The notes beneath the pieces were generated by a model. It worked only from the letters and a program-made list of their open reading frames with translations. It did no database searches and was not told where the DNA came from. 5,853 nt of DNA from contig CANORX010000068.1 of assembly GCA_947569225.1 (NCBI GenBank), positions 1 through 5,853 of the forward strand, read 5' to 3'. A program made the translations under genes and the position numbers. Below are positions 1 to 5,360 of this stretch, in pieces. The stretch comes from an uncultured Clostridia bacterium (lineage in GTDB: Bacteria; Bacillota_I; Bacilli_A; RF39; UBA660). Within the stretch, counting starts at the first letter, position 1. Every line of letters starts with the position of its first letter.

Positions 1-37
1 TTCTTACAATAATCATTATACAGGTAACTGTCATTTT

Positions 38-67
38 TTGATAGACTAAAATATAAAAAAATATATA
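38..67 (+). promoter_or_regulatory. Possible weak promoter for the 184-453 gene
   Basis: TTGATA (38-43) lies 18 bp before TATATA (62-67), a plausible sigma-A-like pair. Transcription would start near 74 and give a leader of about 110 nt holding both inverted repeats described below. In DNA this AT-rich such matches occur often by chance, so the call is weak. Confidence 0.3.
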
Positions 68-93
68 AAATCAAAAAGAGAGAGTAAAAGAAA

Positions 94-113
94 TCCTAGG
101 GTTAACCCTAGGA
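94..113. repeat. Perfect 20-bp palindrome
   Basis: TCCTAGGGTT is followed directly by its reverse complement AACCCTAGGA. As RNA it would fold into an 8-bp GC-rich stem with a TTAA loop; as DNA it could be a site for a dimeric regulator. It is much more GC-rich than its surroundings. On the plus strand it is followed by A-rich sequence, so it is not a rightward intrinsic terminator. On the minus strand it is followed by TTTCTTTT, so it could stop leftward transcription. No known operator was recognised. Confidence 0.6.
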
Positions 114-132
114 AATATAAGAGAAAAACAAG

Positions 133-162
133 TGGTAGTGGTATAAACCTTACACACTACCA
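133..162 (+). other. Inverted repeat / leader hairpin before the ABC remnant
   Basis: TGGTAGTG (133-140) pairs perfectly with CACTACCA (155-162), an 8-bp stem with a 14-nt loop, ending about 11 nt before the SD (GGGAG, 174-178) of the 184-453 gene. No T-tract follows, so it is not a typical terminator. The left arm lies in a short tandem GTGGTA repeat (132-143). It may be a regulator site or a leader RNA structure. No riboswitch family was recognised. Confidence 0.4.
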
Positions 163-183
163 TCTTTACTGAAGGGAGAAAAA

Positions 184-453
184 ATGGAAACAATTTTAAA
201 AATCGATAAAATAGAAAAATATTATGGAAACAAATCACTATTCAACCAAATAGGAATATTCTTCTTAATACCACTAATAATAGCAATAATACATAGCATA
301 TTTGGAATAATATTCTGTAACTTCATTTTAGAAACAATAGGAAATCAAAAACTATTAATATCTATCATAATAACATCAATATTCCTAATACTAATATATG
401 GAGGATACTTTATAATCACATACATAAGTAGTAAAAACATAATAAAAGAATAA
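184..453 (+). pseudogene. BceA-BceB-type ABC transporter remnant (internal-deletion fusion)
   Basis: This is an 89-residue ORF with a good SD (GGGAG, 174-178) and an intact TAA stop. Residues 1-18, including KIEKYYGNKS, resemble the extreme N-terminus of BceA/LolD-type ABC ATPases, where the YYG aromatic belongs to the A-loop. No Walker A, signature motif or Walker B follows. From about residue 18 the protein reads as the C-terminal end of a BceB/FtsX-type permease: SLFNQI, a membrane segment at about 23-45 containing IHSIFG, and another at about 58-80 containing YGGYF, ending in SKNIIKE. In this family the ATPase and permease genes are adjacent and each is far longer. The simplest reading is one in-frame deletion joining the start of the first gene to the end of the second, with the junction near 229-240. 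The product cannot bind ATP and lacks most of the permease. It could be a small membrane protein that is still made, but transport function is very unlikely. The family match is from memory of family sequences, not a search. Confidence 0.7.
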
Positions 454-482
454 AAAAAGAACTAAATAACTAGTTCTTTTTT
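453..482. terminator. Bidirectional intrinsic terminator between convergent genes
   Basis: A perfect 12-bp stem (453-464 with 471-482, core AAGAACTA/TAGTTCTT) closes a 6-nt loop. The flanks form A and T runs, so either strand gives a hairpin with a U-tract. The plus-strand gene's TAA (451-453) ends on the first base of the stem. The minus-strand gene's stop (483-481) begins one base outside it and extends into it. One element therefore ends both transcripts and overlaps both stop codons. Confidence 0.85.
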
Positions 483-1761
483 ACATCATTGAATTCATAC
501 CACCTGCAAAATTATTTAAAATCTTAACAAGATTAGAATTTTTTATCTTATCAGATATATTTTCCATAATAGTATTTAACTCATTAACATCTAAATTTTC
601 AATATCAACATAATTAGAAGTATCTAGATCAAAAATATTATCAACACTCTCTATAACATAATTACCCTTAACACTTAAACTATAAGTTAAAAGATTAATA
701 GAAAAATCTGTAGAATACTGAAACTTGTCCTCACCAATTTCTTCATTAGTAAGCAAAATACTACCTGAAATAGGCGTTCCATAATTAATCACATAATCAA
801 TATCAATTACCTCTTTATTAAAACTATTAATAGTAAAATCTGTTTCATATAAACCATTTTTAACACTAACTTTTTCTATACCATCATCAAAAATAGCACT
901 CATAACTGTATCATCATTAGAATACTCTATCATTCTAAGCTTATTTGAAGACTGAACATAAAAACTAATCTCACCAGAATCCTCATAAGTCATATTATCA
1001 ATAGAACCTAAAATATTCTTTAAATGTTCAATATCTTTTTGAGTAAGATTACTTAACTTCTCTAATAACTTATCATTACTAAGAATACCTTTAGAAATAT
1101 TTTCATTTAAATTTTTAACATTCTCTTCACTAAGTCTATAAGATAACTTACTAACACTCTCTTTTTTACCATTTATTTCAATAGTATCACTACTTTTCTT
1201 AAATGAATTATTATCTAAAGAATCTAAAAATATATTTTTAAACTCATAAATAACATAATCCAAATCTTCCTTTTTACTAGAATCACTATTAAAAATCTCA
1301 TCAAAACTAAACTCATCTTGAGTTTTCACAAGCTTATCATAATCATCTATCTTAACATAACAATTACTATCAACATAATAATAAACCAAACTAACAAGTG
1401 GATTACTATACTCAATAAAAGAAAAACTACTTAATAACTTTTCATTCTCATAATCAAGACCCATCCTAAACTTTAACTTATCATTTTTTAACTCTTCTAA
1501 TCCAGAAATATTAGTATCTATAACTATATCTCCATCAATCACATAGGGATTACTTTCAAAATCAAATTGAATCATACTATCAGACTTACTCTTATAATCA
1601 TCATATAATGAATTAACAACCTTACTCACTATTCTACTAGTACTATTAGACAAAAAATAAAAAGTACAACCTAAAAACAGTAAAATAACAATAATAACCC
1701 CCAAAATAATAGGTATTAGCAAATCACCCTTACTATTTGACTTCTTTAAATCATCAGTCAT
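481..1761 (-). CDS. Membrane-anchored extracytoplasmic protein of unknown function
   Basis: I do not recognise a family. The 426-residue protein has a short charged N-terminus (1-13), one strongly hydrophobic segment (about 14-38) and a long polar remainder rich in Asp, Ser, Asn and Lys. This suggests a single-pass anchor with about 385 residues outside the membrane. The LFLGC stretch at 28-32 looks slightly like a lipobox, but Phe sits at -3 and the hydrophobic run continues past Cys32, so a transmembrane anchor is more likely. The exterior part alternates short beta-like stretches (for example DGDIVIDTNISG at 77-88 and a SLSVKGNYVIES stretch in the C-terminal third) with helical parts, as in substrate- or surface-binding beta-rich domains. 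There is no catalytic motif. The start has a good SD (AAGGAAGTGA on the minus strand, 1775-1766) five nt before the ATG. It stands alone, divergent from csoR and convergent with the ABC remnant. Its codons end in T and G far more often than those of the plus-strand genes. Confidence 0.8.
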   Translation of the reverse strand: MTDDLKKSNSKGDLLIPIILGVIIVILLFLGCTFYFLSNSTSRIVSKVVNSLYDDYKSKSDSMIQFDFESNPYVIDGDIVIDTNISGLEELKNDKLKFRMGLDYENEKLLSSFSFIEYSNPLVSLVYYYVDSNCYVKIDDYDKLVKTQDEFSFDEIFNSDSSKKEDLDYVIYEFKNIFLDSLDNNSFKKSSDTIEINGKKESVSKLSYRLSEENVKNLNENISKGILSNDKLLEKLSNLTQKDIEHLKNILGSIDNMTYEDSGEISFYVQSSNKLRMIEYSNDDTVMSAIFDDGIEKVSVKNGLYETDFTINSFNKEVIDIDYVINYGTPISGSILLTNEEIGEDKFQYSTDFSINLLTYSLSVKGNYVIESVDNIFDLDTSNYVDIENLDVNELNTIMENISDKIKNSNLVKILNNFAGGMNSMM

Positions 1762-1782
1762 ATTATCACTTCCTTATAACAA

Positions 1783-1809
1783 ATTATATCAAAAAATCAT
1801 AAATAACAA
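1783..1809 (-). promoter_or_regulatory. Extended -10 promoter for the leftward membrane-protein gene
   Basis: On the minus strand TGATATAAT (1791-1783) is a perfect extended -10 (TG-N-TATAAT). A weak -35, TTGTTA (1809-1804), sits 15 bp upstream, which is acceptable for an extended -10 promoter. Transcription would start near 1776-1778, just ahead of the SD, leaving a leader of only about 16 nt. Confidence 0.65.
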
Positions 1810-1853
1810 AACAGAAAGGAAACAAACAACAAAAAAAGAATAAAATATAATAG

Positions 1854-1882
1854 TTGACACATACCCTAAGGGGGTATATAAT
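1854..1882 (+). promoter_or_regulatory. Consensus sigma-A promoter of the csoR operon
   Basis: TTGACA (1854-1859) and TATAAT (1877-1882) both match consensus exactly at the optimal 17-bp spacing. The predicted start is about 1888-1891. The A-rich stretch before it (1819-1850) could act as an UP element. Such a strong core promoter needs a repressor, and the operator lies within the spacer. Because transcription starts after 1886, the first ATG at 1886 is probably not in the mRNA. Confidence 0.9.
1861..1877. promoter_or_regulatory. CsoR operator in the promoter spacer
   Basis: ATACCC (1861-1866) and GGGTAT (1872-1877) form an imperfect palindrome around TAAGG. This closely resembles the known CsoR box of Bacillus copZA (TACCCTACGGGGGTA). 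It fills the spacer and shares its last base with the -10 box, so bound CsoR would block RNA polymerase. The adjacent csoR gene supports autoregulation. Confidence 0.87.
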
Positions 1883-1887
1883 TAAAT

Positions 1888-1894
1888 GGGTGAT
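1888..1894 (+). promoter_or_regulatory. csoR ribosome binding site that sets the start
   Basis: GGGTGAT (1888-1894) matches the GGTGAT part of the anti-SD complement and sits three nt before the ATG at 1898. It lies at the predicted 5' end of the transcript, giving a leader of about 8-10 nt. For the alternative ATG at 1886, the only candidate SD is the operator G-run at 1870-1874, upstream of the predicted transcription start. Confidence 0.6.
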
Positions 1895-1897
1895 AAA

Positions 1898-2176
1898 ATG
1901 ATAACAGAAGAAAAAAGAACAAAAGAACAAAACGAAGCATACACAAAAAGACTAAACAAAATAGAAGGCCAAATAAGAGGAATAAACAAAATGGTAAACA
2001 ATAATAGAAACTGTGAAGAAGTACTGATACAAATAGCCGCTGTAACAAAATCATTAAAAAGTCTAGGCCAAGAATTACTAAAATCACACATGGAAACATG
2101 TATGGTAGAAGACATAAAAAATAACAAATTAGAATCCATAAATGAAGTAATGGATTTATTTAGAAAGTTGGTATAA
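1898..2176 (+). CDS. csoR: CsoR-family metal-sensing transcriptional repressor
   Basis: This is a small all-helical DNA-binding repressor of the CsoR/RcnR (DUF156) family. Such proteins form tetramers, bind G-tract operators without metal and release them when metal is bound. The hallmark helix RLNKIEGQIRGINKMV is present. Numbered from the upstream ATG at 1886 (96 residues), the ligands are Cys43, His68 and Cys72. Their spacings (25 and 4) match the Cu(I) site Cys36-His61-Cys65 of the Mycobacterium tuberculosis protein. The extra N-terminal His of Ni-sensing InrS is absent (Arg11 at that position), and the Z-position Cys argues against RcnR. I chose the ATG at 1898 (92 residues) because the promoter would start transcription after 1886 and GGGTGAT is a fitting SD. 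A tool may call 1886. It leads the operon, two nt ahead of the ATPase gene, and probably represses both. Metal identity is inferred from ligands and operator, and the ATPase type argues otherwise. Confidence 0.92.
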   Translation: MITEEKRTKEQNEAYTKRLNKIEGQIRGINKMVNNNRNCEEVLIQIAAVTKSLKSLGQELLKSHMETCMVEDIKNNKLESINEVMDLFRKLV

Positions 2177-2178
2177 AA

Positions 2179-4212
2179 ATGAAAAAATACAAATATACAA
2201 TAAATGGCTTAGACTGTCCAAACTGTTCTAGAGCCCTTGAAGAAACTCTAAACAAAAACGAATTACTAAAAAACGTAAACATAAACTTTACAACTAAAAA
2301 AATAACATATGAAACAGAAACACTAAAAATAAATGACATAAATAAAATAATAAAACAAACAGAACCAGAAGCATACATAACAGAAGAAGAAAACATAAAA
2401 AAAGAATATCACATAACTGCACTAATAACAGGAATATTACTAGGATTAATAGGACTATACACAAACGTAAATGAAAATATAAACAAAATACTAACACTTT
2501 TATCTATACTAATACTAACATATAAACCATTCATATCTGGAATAAAAACACTAATAAAAAACAAAAACATAAACGAAAACGCACTAATAGTAATATCAGT
2601 AATAGGCGCTTATATAATTGGTGAAACACTAGAAGGAATAATGGTAGTATCCCTATATCTATTAGGAAAAATACTTGAAGAAAAAGCCATCAACAAATCT
2701 AGAAACTCAATAAAAACATTAGTAGATTTAAAACAAGACTATGCTAACATAAAAGAAGAAAATAAAGTAATAAAAAAAGATGTAAACGAAGTAAAAATAG
2801 GAGACACACTAATAATAAAACAAGGCGAAAAAGCACCAGTAGACGGCATTGTTACAAAAGGAACAACATACCTAGACTTAAAATCACTAACAGGCGAGTC
2901 AGAATTAGTAAACATAAAAACAAATGACAAAATACTATCAGGAAGCATAAACACAGAAAACATAATAGAAATCAAAGCTACAAACACTTATGAAAACTCA
3001 ACTGTAGCAAAAATATTAGAATTAATAAACGATGCCACTGACAAAAAAGCACGTACAGAAACAATAGTAAGTAAAATAAGCAAATACTACACACCATTAG
3101 TAATAATAATATCAATAATTATATACACATTACTGCCTCTTATAACAAACATAAACCACACAGAATCACTTTACCGAGCACTCACATTTTTAGTAATATC
3201 ATGCCCATGTGCAATAGCAATATCAGTTCCACTATCATATTTCACAGGAATAGGAATATCAAGTAAAAATGGAATACTAATAAAAGGAAGTAACTTTCTA
3301 GATAACACATCACAAATTAATAAAATAGTATTTGATAAAACAGGAACACTAACTGATGGTTCATTTGAAGTAAAAAACATAAAAATACATAACCCAAAAT
3401 ACAAAGAAGAAGAAATAATAGAAATACTAGCTAAAGGAGAATCACTATCTAACCATCCAATTGCAAAATCAATAATAAAACTATATAATAAAGATATAAA
3501 AAATGAAGACGTAGAAAACTTTAAAGAAATGAAAGGAAGTGGAATAACATACAAAATAAAAAATAAACAAATAAAAGTAGGAACAAAAAAATTATGTAAT
3601 TGTAACATAGATACTTCACTTCACCTAAACATAAATGGTGAACATGTAGCGTCCATAGAAATAAGTGATGGAATAAAAGAACATGCAGAGGAATGTATAA
3701 AATACCTAAAAAATAATAACATTAAAACTTACATGTTTACAGGAGACAAAAAAGAAATAGCAGAAACTATAGGAAAAAAATTAAACATAGATGAAATACA
3801 TTCAGAACTATTACCAACAGATAAATATAACCTATATGAAAAACTAACAGGAAAAGATCAACTAGTAGCATTTGTAGGAGATGGAATAAATGACACTCCA
3901 GTACTAAAAAGAGCAGACATAGGAATATCTATGGGTAACATTGGTGCCTCATCTGCAGTAGAATACTCTGACATAGTAATAATGAATGACAACCTAAATA
4001 ACATAACCAAAACCATAAAAATATCTAAATACACAAGAAAAATAATAATACAAAACCTCATATTTGCATTTTTAGTAAAAACATCAATACTAACACTAAG
4101 CATATTTGGCTTATCAACAATGATATTTGCAGTATTTGCAGACACTGGAGTAACATTACTAACAATATTAAACACTCTTAGAATACTAAACAAATTTAAA
4201 ATTAGTAAATAA
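2179..4212 (+). CDS. P1B-type heavy-metal efflux ATPase (Zn/Cd/Pb-like, CadA/ZntA type)
   Basis: This is a membrane pump that uses ATP to export soft metal ions. The 677 residues begin with one HMA domain (about 1-65) whose GLDCPNC motif (Asp12, Cys13, Cys16) has the Asp-Cys-x2-Cys form typical of Zn/Cd/Pb pumps rather than the GMTC form of copper pumps. Membrane segments lie near 79-95, 103-121, 133-147 and 149-168. The actuator domain carries TGES (238-241). Two more segments follow (about 303-322 and 331-350), the second with the CPC metal site (342-344). The P-domain has DKTGT (386-390, phosphorylated Asp386), TGD (521-523) and GDGIND (567-572). The N-domain has the His-Pro pair (426-427) and GSG (453-455). 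The last two segments carry Lys634 and Asp655 (ADTG), the signature pair of the P1B-2 group. All catalytic motifs are intact. It is somewhat shorter than E. coli ZntA (about 730), mainly before the first segment. The start follows csoR by 2 nt with a weak SD, suggesting translational coupling. Confidence 0.95.
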   Translation: MKKYKYTINGLDCPNCSRALEETLNKNELLKNVNINFTTKKITYETETLKINDINKIIKQTEPEAYITEEENIKKEYHITALITGILLGLIGLYTNVNENINKILTLLSILILTYKPFISGIKTLIKNKNINENALIVISVIGAYIIGETLEGIMVVSLYLLGKILEEKAINKSRNSIKTLVDLKQDYANIKEENKVIKKDVNEVKIGDTLIIKQGEKAPVDGIVTKGTTYLDLKSLTGESELVNIKTNDKILSGSINTENIIEIKATNTYENSTVAKILELINDATDKKARTETIVSKISKYYTPLVIIISIIIYTLLPLITNINHTESLYRALTFLVISCPCAIAISVPLSYFTGIGISSKNGILIKGSNFLDNTSQINKIVFDKTGTLTDGSFEVKNIKIHNPKYKEEEIIEILAKGESLSNHPIAKSIIKLYNKDIKNEDVENFKEMKGSGITYKIKNKQIKVGTKKLCNCNIDTSLHLNINGEHVASIEISDGIKEHAEECIKYLKNNNIKTYMFTGDKKEIAETIGKKLNIDEIHSELLPTDKYNLYEKLTGKDQLVAFVGDGINDTPVLKRADIGISMGNIGASSAVEYSDIVIMNDNLNNITKTIKISKYTRKIIIQNLIFAFLVKTSILTLSIFGLSTMIFAVFADTGVTLLTILNTLRILNKFKISK

Positions 4213-4232
4213 AAAGAGAATGGAAGTGAAAT

Positions 4233-4877
4233 ATGAAAAACAAGTATAACTTATACATATTACTAACAAAAACACCACTAAAAACTGGTAAAATTATAAG
4301 AAAATTTACTAAATTTGAATATAATCATTGTTCCATAACATTTGATAAAAACTTTAACACACTATACTCATTCACAAGAAAACATAAAAACTCCACATTC
4401 TATGCAGGATTAGTAAAAGAGTCTAGTCTAAGATTCATAGAAGGAAACGAAAAAACAAAAGTACAAATATTTAAAATCCCACTTACATCAAAACAATACA
4501 AAAAACTAAAAAAATACATAGAAAATTTAGAAAAACATGAAGAAGAATACATATATAATTATATAAATGTATTAACATACTTTTTTAAGAAAAACATAAA
4601 AGTAGAAAAAGCCTACACATGTTCTGAATTTACAATACACATACTAAAAGAATTCTGTAAAAACACTGGATTTACCAAAGATTACTACTCAATAAAACAA
4701 ATATCAAATAACCTATCAAAATACCTAATATATGAAGGGGAATACAACGTAGAAAACTCCACATGGCAAACAGACAAATACTTAGAAAAACAAAACATAA
4801 TATCTAAAATATACAAAACAACAGAATTATTCACACTACTAATATATAGATACATAAAAGGAATAATAACAAAATAA
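4233..4877 (+). CDS. Permuted papain-like (YiiX/NlpC-P60-like) protein
   Basis: The 214-residue protein resembles Firmicute members of the circularly permuted NlpC/P60 or YaeF/YiiX papain-fold group. In these the catalytic His precedes the Cys. Here YNHCSITFD supplies His32 and AYTCSEF supplies Cys130, followed by Ser131 and Glu132. N-terminal YILLTKTPLKTGKIIR and YSFTRK (45-50) also fit. Family members are thought to cleave amide or ester bonds in lipids, peptides or cell-wall material, but many are uncharacterised. There is no signal peptide. A mildly hydrophobic C-terminal stretch (about 196-212) might touch the membrane. The SD GGAAGTGA (4222-4229) is strong, and the start is 20 nt after the ATPase stop with no terminator between, so it is probably co-transcribed with the metal operon. 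Any link to metals is unknown. The family assignment rests on motif order and remembered homologues. Confidence 0.7.
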   Translation: MKNKYNLYILLTKTPLKTGKIIRKFTKFEYNHCSITFDKNFNTLYSFTRKHKNSTFYAGLVKESSLRFIEGNEKTKVQIFKIPLTSKQYKKLKKYIENLEKHEEEYIYNYINVLTYFFKKNIKVEKAYTCSEFTIHILKEFCKNTGFTKDYYSIKQISNNLSKYLIYEGEYNVENSTWQTDKYLEKQNIISKIYKTTELFTLLIYRYIKGIITK

Positions 4878-4906
4878 AACTATTAACAAAAATTGGAAGT
4901 TTAAAA

Positions 4907-4936
4907 ACCTATTAAAATGAAATACTATAAATAGGT
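4907..4936 (+). promoter_or_regulatory. Possible SD-sequestering hairpin before the small secreted-protein gene
   Basis: ACCTATT (4907-4913) pairs perfectly with AATAGGT (4930-4936). The right arm contains AGGT of the AGGTGA SD (4933-4938) for the ATG at 4944. With 7 bp and a 16-nt loop the fold is weak but could lower translation. There is no T-tract, so it is not a terminator, and no convincing promoter was found in this 66-nt gap. Confidence 0.35.
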
Positions 4937-4943
4937 GAGAAAA

Positions 4944-5354
4944 ATGAAAAAACTATTAAGCACACTTCTAATAATAACAATAGTTTTATTTTTATTTATA
5001 ACGAAAATAAACGCAAAAAAAGAAGTATACATCTATAAAGAAAACTATCATAATGTCAAATTTAAAAACTTAAACTCTAAAAATATAAACGAATTATTTG
5101 AAGGAATTAATAAAACCATAATAGAAATAGAAGTACAAACTCCATTTCTTACTAAAAACTATCAATTTCACACAGGATTAACAGAAAACATAGAAAAAAA
5201 TTTATTAGAAAAAGTCACAAAAGATTTAAAAGAATTAGGAAAACAAGAACTAGCCACAACATACCAAATAAATGGAATAAAAGTAACTAAAATGGGTATC
5301 CTATGCACATATGAAGAATTAGAAATAATAAAAACCAGAACGGAAGTAGAATAA
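4944..5354 (+). CDS. Small secreted or membrane-tethered protein of unknown function
   Basis: The 136 residues start with a classical signal peptide: Lys2-Lys3, a hydrophobic core (about 4-20) and a likely cleavage site after Ile-Asn-Ala24. The mature part is about 112 residues, with a single Cys at 121. Its predicted pattern is a beta strand (TIIEIEVQ, about 58-65), a long charged helix (about 81-99), a beta pair (about 105-121), a short helix on YEELEIIK and a final strand. This order recalls the I9 inhibitor/propeptide fold of subtilisin-like proteases, but I see no protease beside it and treat the likeness as weak. I chose the ATG at 4944 because AGGTGA (4933-4938) lies five nt before it. 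The in-frame GTG at 4935 overlaps that SD and has none of its own. The next gene starts 6 nt after its stop, so they are probably co-transcribed. Confidence 0.7.
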   Translation: MKKLLSTLLIITIVLFLFITKINAKKEVYIYKENYHNVKFKNLNSKNINELFEGINKTIIEIEVQTPFLTKNYQFHTGLTENIEKNLLEKVTKDLKELGKQELATTYQINGIKVTKMGILCTYEELEIIKTRTEVE

Positions 5355-5360
5355 AAAACT

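Noticed and set aside
1..34. Minus-strand ATG at 34-32 reading off the left edge
   Set aside because: Eleven codons, no SD upstream on that strand, no recognisable sequence.
2..49. Open frame reading into the left edge and ending in TAA at 47-49, a possible C-terminal tail of an upstream gene
   Set aside because: Only 15 codons are visible with no recognisable motif; other frames also read a short way in, so it cannot be supported.
1500..1600. Lipoprotein reading of the 481-1761 gene (LFLGC)
   Set aside because: The cysteine codon actually lies near 1666-1668; Phe at -3 and continued hydrophobicity after Cys32 favour a transmembrane anchor.
1886..1897. Upstream ATG giving a 96-residue CsoR
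   Set aside because: The consensus promoter predicts transcription starting after this codon, and its only candidate SD is the operator G-run.
3171..3608. Long minus-strand open frame opposite the ATPase (145 codons), with others at 3858-4193 and 5168-5539
   Set aside because: They lie opposite well-supported genes, lack family motifs and reflect the complementary frame of A-rich codons.
4893..4931. TTGGAA or TTTAAA with TACTAT/TATAAA as a promoter for the secreted-protein gene
   Set aside because: TTGGAA has wrong spacing, and TTTAAA with TACTAT would start transcription within the SD; read-through from the operon is simpler.
4935..4943. GTG start adding three residues to the secreted protein
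   Set aside because: It overlaps the SD used by the ATG at 4944 and has no SD of its own.
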